A stretch of DNA of 5,173 bases from Holophagaceae bacterium. GTDB taxonomy: Bacteria > Acidobacteriota > Holophagae > Holophagales > Holophagaceae. This document shows positions 1 through 5,173 of this stretch, piece after piece. The notes below the pieces were generated by a model. That model worked only from the letters and a program-made list of their open reading frames with translations. It was not told where the DNA came from and ran no database searches. Position numbers and translations under genes: made by a program. Numbering within the stretch: the stretch's first letter is position 1; the number at the start of each line of letters is the position of its first letter. The stretch is taken from NCBI GenBank assembly GCA_025353305.1, contig JANXQX010000139.1:1-5173 (forward strand), given 5' to 3'.

Positions 1-2010
1 TTCGTCCTTGACCCGGAAACTGTCCAGGCGGCCTTCGGCGATGAGCCGGTCATACCAGCGCTTGCGCTCATGGAGCAGTTCGCTCTTGGAAACCCGGCCC
101 GAGAAGATGACCGTGTCCATGGGGAACTTCTCCAGGCGGAAGTGCGTGTTGAAGAAGTGCACCGTGAAGATGAATCCAGCGGCCAACAAAGCTTCGTCTG
201 AGTGCACGATCAATGACACATTGATCATCCATCCGGGCATGAAGCGGCTAAAGAACTCGGGGAACCACATGATCATTCCCGAGACGCCGATGGCGAACAC
301 GCCCCAGAACACGGCCAGGTAGTCGAATTTCTCGAAGTAGGTCCAGCGGTCGAATTGCGGCTTGGGGCCTTTGCCAAAGAACCACTTGTTGTGGTCGACG
401 AAATCCTTCAGGTCCTGCTTGGTGGGGACCATGGAATCCGGATGGCTGGCGGCCTTCCAAATCCGGCTGACGGCGAACTTCCCGGTTTCGGGATCGCGCA
501 GGTAGCCGCGGTTCTTCCAGAAGTTGATGAGCGTGTCGCTAATGTGGAGCGCGAAATAGAGGAAGGTGATGACGGCGCCGAAGTGGTGCAGGGTGCGGGC
601 CACCGACGGGCCGCCCAGGATCCCGAACATGGCCTTTGCCCAGTCGGTGTAGTAGAACTTCAGCGGCATGCCCGTGAGCACAAGGAGCAGGAAGCTTGTG
701 ACCACGAGCAGATGCAGGAAGCGCTCGAAGGGCTGGAAGCGAGTGAACTGCTCATCGTCCTTGGCGATATTGATCTTGGCCTCACGGAATTGTTTCGAAT
801 CGTGGCGGTACAGCCAGACCGAGCGGAAGAGCCAGAGCAGCGTATGCGCGCCGAACACAGTGAAGGTTCCAACGAGGAGTATCGTCATTACCAGGAAAAC
901 GTAATAAAGCTGCGGGTAGTTCTTCCGATCCAGCGGGTTGGCATGAGGCGCATACCTAGTAAAGCTGGCATTCGCCTTGGGGTGGCATTGCTTACAAGTC
1001 TGGACGATGTTGGCTGCGGAGAGCCTGGAAGCCGGATCCAAGACGCGCAGCACATCATGATGCCCGTGGCAGTCGTAGCAGGCGGCCACATCCCTCGCGG
1101 TGTTCGCTTTTCCCAGGGCCATGGCCTTACCGTGGTAGGTGTCGCGATAGTGTTCCAGCCGGTCCGAGTGGCATTTGCCGCAGGTCTGGTCTGCTAAAGA
1201 CTTGAAATGCCCGCCGGTGGGTGTCTCGATCTGGTGGGCCGAATGGCACTGGATGCAAACGGGGCCGCGGGGATCACCCTTGGCCAGCAGTTGGCCGTGA
1301 ATGCTCTTGTTGTAGATTTCCTCGACGGTTACATGGCACTTGCCACAGGTCTTGGCGACGTTCGCATGGTTGATGGGAGAACTGCGGTCCACGGTGCGCT
1401 TGATGTCGTGAATGCCGTGGCAGTCGTTGCAGCTGGGGGCGACAATGAGACCCTTTTTGAGCAAAGCCTGCCCGTGGATGCTCTCCTGGTATTGGGAACC
1501 CACCATGGGATATTTCATCTTGTATTCTTCAGTGAGATTCTTGTTGGCGTGGCATTTCGCGCAGGTCACGGGCAAGTTCATCTTGTAGACTGGCGAATCG
1601 GTCTGCTTCACGGGACTGATGTAGTGGCTCCCGTGGCAGTCCGTGCAATTGGCGGCGGCCGACGAACCCATCGACTTGCTCATGCCGTGGATGCTGGCCG
1701 CGTAGATCTTCGCTTCATCGGTGTGGCAACTCCCGCAATCCACCTTCGCGGGTGGATTTCCGCTGTCCGGATGGGTCTTGTCAGCATGGCAGCTTCTGCA
1801 GGTGAGCGAAGCATGCACGGATTTGCCGAAACGGGCCGCGTCAACTTCGCTGTGGCACTCCAGGCAGCTCTCCTTGGCCTCCTTCTTGGTGGGAGCAGCA
1901 TGCAGCGGCGCTATCCCAATGAGAAGGCTGGCGAGCAGGGCGAGCAGCAGGGTCCCATTGCGGCGCCTGGCATCGGGGTGGGCTTGGGAGGCTGCATTGG
2001 CTCGCGTCAT
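1..2010 (-). CDS. Membrane-bound undecahaem cytochrome c with C-terminal b-type cytochrome domain (CbcL-like), partial at 3' end
   Basis: The minus-strand frame is open from an ATG at 2010 to the window edge (670 codons, stop not reached). AGGAA lies 6 nt before the ATG. Residues 1-38 look like a Sec signal peptide: RRR at 15-17, a hydrophobic core at about 20-34, cleavage near LHA-AP. The periplasmic domain has 11 CXXCH haem c sites, at 49, 71, 92, 122, 150, 194, 222, 252, 277, 311 and 339. SIHG-type motifs (near 106, 177 and 236) and CHGxH motifs probably supply distal histidine ligands. Predicted helices lie at about 368-396, 430-450, 470-497, 563-583 and 597-620. H433, H475/H476, H489, H603 and H618 are candidate ligands for two b haems, as in FdnI/HydC-type subunits. 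By family analogy it would take electrons from menaquinol at the inner membrane and pass them along the c haems. It follows its paralogue by 47 bp, so co-transcription is likely. A PMD...SG segment at 630-637 aligns with the paralogue's C-terminal tail, so only a short tail is probably missing. The family call is strong; assignment to CbcL itself is inference. Confidence 0.9.
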   Translation of the reverse strand, partial: MTRANAASQAHPDARRRNGTLLLALLASLLIGIAPLHAAPTKKEAKESCLECHSEVDAARFGKSVHASLTCRSCHADKTHPDSGNPPAKVDCGSCHTDEAKIYAASIHGMSKSMGSSAAANCTDCHGSHYISPVKQTDSPVYKMNLPVTCAKCHANKNLTEEYKMKYPMVGSQYQESIHGQALLKKGLIVAPSCNDCHGIHDIKRTVDRSSPINHANVAKTCGKCHVTVEEIYNKSIHGQLLAKGDPRGPVCIQCHSAHQIETPTGGHFKSLADQTCGKCHSDRLEHYRDTYHGKAMALGKANTARDVAACYDCHGHHDVLRVLDPASRLSAANIVQTCKQCHPKANASFTRYAPHANPLDRKNYPQLYYVFLVMTILLVGTFTVFGAHTLLWLFRSVWLYRHDSKQFREAKINIAKDDEQFTRFQPFERFLHLLVVTSFLLLVLTGMPLKFYYTDWAKAMFGILGGPSVARTLHHFGAVITFLYFALHISDTLINFWKNRGYLRDPETGKFAVSRIWKAASHPDSMVPTKQDLKDFVDHNKWFFGKGPKPQFDRWTYFEKFDYLAVFWGVFAIGVSGMIMWFPEFFSRFMPGWMINVSLIVHSDEALLAAGFIFTVHFFNTHFRLEKFPMDTVIFSGRVSKSELLHERKRWYDRLIAEGRLDSFRVKDE

Positions 2011-2057
2011 GGGGCGTTCCTGTGAAATGGTAAAGGTTCTGATGTAAGCAACGGGCG

Positions 2058-3944
2058 CTAGGAAATCTCAGGATCGGTCTCGGGTTCGATCCCCTGCTTT
2101 TCAAGGGTCTTCCGGTAGTACTCGGGCCGGGTTTCACGAACATGGTCACCGGAGGTGTTTCCCGTGATCCAGGCCTTGTCCATGGGATAGACGTCCGGAT
2201 CGAAGATCACCAGATACCAGTGCCAGACCAGGATGGAGAGCGTGGCGAGGATGGCCTCATACCAGTGGGCCGCGGTGGCGGCGTCCAGCACCCATTTCGG
2301 GAAGTGGCTCAGGCTCCAGTTCTCGGCCCACAGCAGGAATCCCGTCACGGCCATCACGACTGTTCCCCACATGAAGGCCCAGTACTCCATCTTTTCCGGA
2401 TAGCCGAACATCCCGAAGGTGGGCCGGGTCTTGGTGAGGCCAAGGTTGAACCGGATCATGTTGAAGATATCCTTGGCGTCCTGCAGGCCCGGCAGAAGCT
2501 CGGGAACGATCACGCGGTCCCGCTTCACTGTCGCGAGTTGGATCAGGTGGAAGAGTGTGCCGGCGGAGATGATGATGGCGGCGATGCGGTGGATGAGCCC
2601 CCTGAAATTCGGGGAGAATAGGAAGAAGAGCTTGACCCAGGCAGCTTCGGGATATTTCAGCGCGAAGCCTGTCGCCACGAGCGTGATGAAGCTCACCACC
2701 ACCATGCCGTGGCCGATGCGGAATTTCAGGTTCATGCGCGGGAACTGTTCACCGGTTCCATGGATGTGCCTTCCGCGCCGCAGCTTGGCGAAGAAATCCA
2801 AGCCGTTGTGCAGCAGCATGAACCCGATGGTGAGTGGGATCAGCCACAAGTAGGTGAGGCGGATCCATTTCACGGCGACGTGCTCGCTCATGCTAGCGGA
2901 CCGCACGTGCACCGGCCCGATGGCGAAGCGTTGGCCCACCCCCGGGTGGCAGCGCCCGCAAGTCTGGCCAAGGTTTTTGGGATTGATCGTGGAACGCGGA
3001 TCGGTGGAGGCCAGGATGTTGTGGATGCCGTGGCAGGAGGCGCAGTTCGCCACTGTCTGGGACCCGCCGCGGGCGGCGAGACCGTGGAAGCTGTCCTGGA
3101 AGCTGGGCAGCTTATCCGGGGTCATGTTGTAGCGGGAAGCCAGGCGCTCGTCCGCATGGCAGCGCCCGCAGGTCACGGTGGAGACGCGCGCGGGATTCAC
3201 AAGGGAGCCGGCTTCGGAGGGCGCCAGCAGATTGTGTTCGCCATGGCAGCTCGTGCAATCCGGAGCCTCATTGGAGCCCGCCTTCACCGCGACGCCATGA
3301 ATGCTCTGGGAGTAGACCTCCAGCACGTCCGAATGGCACTTGCCGCAAGTTTTCGATACCAACCTGTGGCCTGTCCCGGATTTTTCATCCATGCCAGAAA
3401 CGATGCCGTGGCTGCCGTGGCAGTCGGAGCAGGAGGCCGCATTGTTGTCCCCGCGGGCCACCGCGCGGCCATGGACGCTCAAACGATAGGCCTCCACAGG
3501 CTTGGCGAAGGGGATTTTGTGGCGTGCAAGGAATTCGGGATTGGAGTGGCAGGCACCACAGGTGTCGGACATGTTCTTCTTGGCGATCTTCGAAGCCGGA
3601 TCGCTGCCGCGGAGGATTTCGTGCGGGGCGCCATGGCAGGATGTGCAGCTCGCCGAGTCGGTCATGCCGCTCTTTTTCGCGCTGCCGTGGACGCTTTTCG
3701 AATATTCCTTGGCCTGATCCGCGTGGCAGCTGGAGCAAACCACTTTGGGTGGCTTGTCCGCATGGGGCAGGTTGGCGATCGTGGTGTGGCAGTCACGGCA
3801 TGCCAAGCTTCCGTGGACGCTTTTTTCGAAGCGCGGTAGGTCCACTTCGTGGCACCCTGCGCATTCCTGACCCTTGGGCGGCGGCGAGGCCGGTCCCGCC
3901 GTCGATAGAATCAGCGAAAGCATTCCAACCAGGACGAAGGACAT
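2058..3944 (-). CDS. Membrane-bound undecahaem cytochrome c with C-terminal b-type cytochrome domain (CbcL-like), complete
   Basis: This is a complete 628-residue protein, read from the ATG at 3944 to a TAG at 2058. Residues 1-19 form a hydrophobic signal-like segment with a likely cut near GPA-S. Eleven CXXCH haem c sites begin at 28, 49, 70, 100, 129, 172, 200, 230, 259, 301 and 329. SVHG/SIHG/SFHG motifs (42, 84, 156, 214, 286) and CHGxH-type motifs are probable distal ligands. The units alternate TCGxCH and CxSCHGxH, which shows internal repetition. Predicted helices lie at about 360-384, 411-429, 449-471, 521-541 and 558-580. H379, H412, H452, H466, H560 and H575 are candidates for two b haems. 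This layout matches fused quinol-oxidising b/c cytochromes such as Geobacter CbcL, which has fewer c haems. The likely role is electron transfer from menaquinol to periplasmic carriers. An in-frame ATG at 3968 would add eight residues (MVAHLEAH) but has no clear ribosome-binding site; 3944 has GAGG 5 nt upstream. It is the first gene of the leftward unit. An alternative role, working in reverse to reduce quinone, cannot be excluded from sequence. Confidence 0.93.
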   Translation of the reverse strand: MSFVLVGMLSLILSTAGPASPPPKGQECAGCHEVDLPRFEKSVHGSLACRDCHTTIANLPHADKPPKVVCSSCHADQAKEYSKSVHGSAKKSGMTDSASCTSCHGAPHEILRGSDPASKIAKKNMSDTCGACHSNPEFLARHKIPFAKPVEAYRLSVHGRAVARGDNNAASCSDCHGSHGIVSGMDEKSGTGHRLVSKTCGKCHSDVLEVYSQSIHGVAVKAGSNEAPDCTSCHGEHNLLAPSEAGSLVNPARVSTVTCGRCHADERLASRYNMTPDKLPSFQDSFHGLAARGGSQTVANCASCHGIHNILASTDPRSTINPKNLGQTCGRCHPGVGQRFAIGPVHVRSASMSEHVAVKWIRLTYLWLIPLTIGFMLLHNGLDFFAKLRRGRHIHGTGEQFPRMNLKFRIGHGMVVVSFITLVATGFALKYPEAAWVKLFFLFSPNFRGLIHRIAAIIISAGTLFHLIQLATVKRDRVIVPELLPGLQDAKDIFNMIRFNLGLTKTRPTFGMFGYPEKMEYWAFMWGTVVMAVTGFLLWAENWSLSHFPKWVLDAATAAHWYEAILATLSILVWHWYLVIFDPDVYPMDKAWITGNTSGDHVRETRPEYYRKTLEKQGIEPETDPEIS

Positions 3945-3949
3945 ATGAG

Positions 3950-3953
3950 CCTC
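3950..3953 (-). promoter_or_regulatory. Ribosome-binding site choosing the 3944 start
   Basis: On the minus strand GAGG lies 5 nt before the ATG at 3944. The other in-frame ATG, at 3968, is preceded by a T/G-rich stretch without a purine-rich Shine-Dalgarno match. This is the reason for choosing the shorter protein. The choice affects only eight residues ahead of the hydrophobic signal segment. Confidence 0.55.
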
Positions 3954-4256
3954 GAGGTGGGCCACCATCCAAAACCACGAGGCCCGTGGATTTCATTTTG
4001 CCCGCCGTCAGGACCCTGTCCAGGCGATTAGCCCAATGCCAGCCTAGTTGTGACCAAGTACCGTCTAATGTGTTGCGACTCCTTATTAATTAAGTGAAGG
4101 GCGGCGCGATGGCCGTATGAAAATGACGCCTTCGTTTCTGGAAATTTCGCCCGAGGCACGGTGCTCTCTGGGAATCGCACTCCTTCAGGCGCGATGTCAG
4201 GGCAATTTAGTCCGTGGCATCCATCACAAATCCCCCCCGGGACTGGGATCTTGCCA

Positions 4257-4275
4257 CAATCAGCGGGGCTGATTG
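4257..4275. repeat. Perfect inverted repeat, possible operator
   Basis: CAATCAGC and GCTGATTG are exact reverse complements separated by GGG. The arms are 8 bp with a 3-nt centre. The element ends 48 bp before the ATG of the NapC/NirT-family gene. The half-site GCTGAT recurs at 4282-4287, 14 bp after the right arm begins, and is followed by a TGATCA palindrome (4284-4289). No T-run follows, so an intrinsic terminator is unlikely. A dimeric regulator site, or a hairpin in the leader of the rightward transcript, are both possible. The symmetry is observed; the function is inferred. Confidence 0.5.
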
Positions 4276-4323
4276 CCCTATGCTGATCAATGTTGAAACA
4301 CGAACCCATGGAGGTTTCTTTTT

Positions 4324-5173
4324 ATGAAGAATGTGTTCGCGAAGGTCTCGCGCAATCCCATAAGTTTGGCTGGCGTGGTGATCACCACAATCAGCGCGAT
4401 CATTTTCCTGACGCTGTTCGCCATCGAGCTGGTGGGTTTCAGTGGCGGCCCCTATGTCGGAATCATGGCCTTCCTGATCGTCCCTGCGTTCTTCATCGGT
4501 GGCCTGCTTCTCATTCCTTTCGGGGTCTGGCGCGCCCAAAGGAAGGCGAGGATCGCAGCCGAGAAGGGCGAGTCGCCAGAACCCGATAATTTCCCAGTCA
4601 TCGACCTGAACATGGTCCGGGTCCGCAAGACCGTGCTGATTTTCGCGGCGATGACGGTCATCAACGTCGTCATCGTAGCCACGGCCACCTACAAAGGCGT
4701 GGAAGTGATGGGATCCACGAAATTCTGCGGCACGGCCTGCCATAGCGTGATGGCGCCGGAGTTCACCACCTACCAGCGGTCCCCCCATGCGCGGGTGAAG
4801 TGCGTGGAGTGCCACATCGGATCGGGCGCGAGCTGGTTCGTGAAATCGAAACTCTCCGGTTCATGGCAGCTGGTGTCCGTGTTGTTTAAACTCTACCAAA
4901 GGCCGATCCCGACCCCCGTCCACAACCTGCGCCCAGCGCGGGAGACTTGTGAGCAGTGCCATTGGCCCACCAAATTCGTGGGCGACCGCCTGAAGGTCAT
5001 CACCAAGTTCGACGAGGATGAAAAGAACACCGAGAAGAAGACCGCGCTTCTGCTTCACGTGGGCGGCACCATGGGCTCCACGTCCCGGGGAATCCACTGG
5101 CATGTAGACAGGGGTGTGCACGTGAGCTATGTATCGGACGACAAGCGCGAAACCATTGGCGACGTGGACCTGA
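4324..5173 (+). CDS. NapC/NirT-family membrane multihaem cytochrome c, likely quinol oxidase (ImcH-like), partial at 3' end
   Basis: The frame is open from the ATG at 4324 to the window edge (283 complete codons, no stop). GGAGG at 4310-4314 sits 9 nt upstream. The N terminus has no cleavable signal. Three hydrophobic helices are visible at about 13-38, 44-68 and 103-122; the third leads straight into the first haem site. Haem motifs are CGTACH at 135-140 (CX3CH, not CXXCH), CVECH at 160-164 and CEQCH at 209-213. The FC...CHSVM segment followed by SPHARVKCVECH fits the NapC/NrfH pattern, in which a Met just after the first haem motif can be an axial ligand (M143 here). H258 and H260 in a GIHWH motif are further ligand candidates. 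Known family members take electrons from menaquinol and pass them to periplasmic partners. Three N-terminal helices and likely further haems beyond the edge suggest the ImcH type rather than a four-haem NapC. It is transcribed away from the two b/c cytochrome genes. The family call is firm; the ImcH relation is inferred because the C-terminal part is missing. Confidence 0.88.
   Translation, partial: MKNVFAKVSRNPISLAGVVITTISAIIFLTLFAIELVGFSGGPYVGIMAFLIVPAFFIGGLLLIPFGVWRAQRKARIAAEKGESPEPDNFPVIDLNMVRVRKTVLIFAAMTVINVVIVATATYKGVEVMGSTKFCGTACHSVMAPEFTTYQRSPHARVKCVECHIGSGASWFVKSKLSGSWQLVSVLFKLYQRPIPTPVHNLRPARETCEQCHWPTKFVGDRLKVITKFDEDEKNTEKKTALLLHVGGTMGSTSRGIHWHVDRGVHVSYVSDDKRETIGDVDL

Larger units (their letters stand above)
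3945..4323. promoter_or_regulatory. Divergent intergenic region between two cytochrome transcription units
   Basis: About 380 bp lie between two start codons that face away from each other, so promoters for both directions should be here. It contains an AT-rich island (TTATTAATTAAG, 4083-4094) in otherwise GC-rich DNA, and a perfect inverted repeat at 4257-4275. I found no promoter pair with both hexamers close to consensus at normal spacing. The best leftward guess is TTGGTC with GCTAAT at a 19-nt spacer (about 4035-4065), which is weak. I see no -24/-12 sigma-54 element, no recognisable riboswitch core and no tRNA. Short frames on both strands are discussed under rejected items. The length is enough for a 5' leader plus regulator sites on each side. 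Confidence 0.6.

Noticed and set aside
355..2025. Long plus-strand frames at 355-1197 and 1207-2025
   Set aside because: They are antisense to a continuous minus-strand frame full of CXXCH motifs and membrane helices. They are shadows produced by GC-rich codon usage and show no family features.
2011..2057. Possible terminator or promoter between the two minus-strand genes
   Set aside because: The 47-bp gap has no strong hairpin with a T-run and no clear promoter pair. It is better explained as an intra-operon spacer with a ribosome-binding site.
2709..3839. Plus-strand frame of 376 codons opposite the upstream b/c cytochrome
   Set aside because: It is the antisense shadow of the haem-repeat region. 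Its alanine/glycine/histidine-rich repeats are the complement of the repeated CXXCH codons.
2900..3860. Recurrent similar short DNA words (such as GTGGCAG) that might suggest a repeat array
   Set aside because: They fall at CXXCH codons on the coding strand and reflect the repeated haem motif in the protein, not a CRISPR array or a DNA repeat element.
3969..4075. Possible cyclic-dinucleotide riboswitch in the leader of the minus-strand operon, as found upstream of some Geobacter cytochromes
   Set aside because: I could not find the conserved GEMM core elements or the paired stems in this leader, so it is not reported. A covariance-model search would be decisive.
4117..4272. Plus-strand short frame of 51 codons starting MKMTPS
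   Set aside because: There is no ribosome-binding site upstream, the composition is not protein-like, and it ends inside the inverted repeat. It is not supported as a gene.
4028..4309. Minus-strand frame of 93 codons with a single CDGCH motif in the intergenic region
   Set aside because: It overlaps the ribosome-binding region of the right-hand gene. It has no signal peptide, membrane segment or credible Shine-Dalgarno site, and only one chance-like CXXCH. It could be a remnant of a cytochrome, but nothing else in it supports that.

Overview
The window holds parts of two divergent transcription units that both encode membrane-anchored multihaem c-type cytochromes. It reads as one locus for moving electrons from the quinone pool into the periplasm. 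Base composition is GC-rich, the three frames are long and uninterrupted, and the proteins carry signal peptides or membrane anchors plus dense CXXCH motifs. This fits a Gram-negative anaerobe that respires extracellular or periplasmic acceptors, such as metal-reducing Acidobacteriota (Geothrix-like) or Desulfuromonadota (Geobacter-like). The lineage is an inference; no taxonomic marker is present.

Left part (1-3944, minus strand): two consecutive genes separated by about 47 bp, almost certainly one operon. Each encodes a secreted N-terminal domain with exactly 11 CXXCH haem c motifs, followed by a membrane domain with about five helices and conserved histidines typical of dihaem b-type quinone-reactive subunits (FdnI/HydC-like). 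This matches the architecture of Geobacter CbcL, with more c haems. The two proteins are paralogues: their haem spacings nearly superimpose. The downstream copy (1-2010) runs off the left edge just before its C terminus.

Middle (3945-4323): a divergent intergenic region of about 380 bp. It must carry promoters in both directions. It contains an AT-rich island around TTAATTAA and a perfect 8-bp inverted repeat 48 bp before the right-hand gene. I see no RNA gene and no convincing protein-coding gene in it.

Right part (4324-5173, plus strand): the first 283 codons of a NapC/NirT-family quinol-oxidising cytochrome with three predicted N-terminal membrane helices and an unusual CX3CH first haem site. 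It resembles the ImcH type and runs off the right edge.

Working model (inference): in Geobacter sulfurreducens, ImcH and CbcL are alternative inner-membrane quinol oxidases used at high and low acceptor potential respectively. Here a NapC/ImcH-like gene stands back to back with a tandem pair of CbcL-like genes, so the shared intergenic region may set which quinol exit is made.
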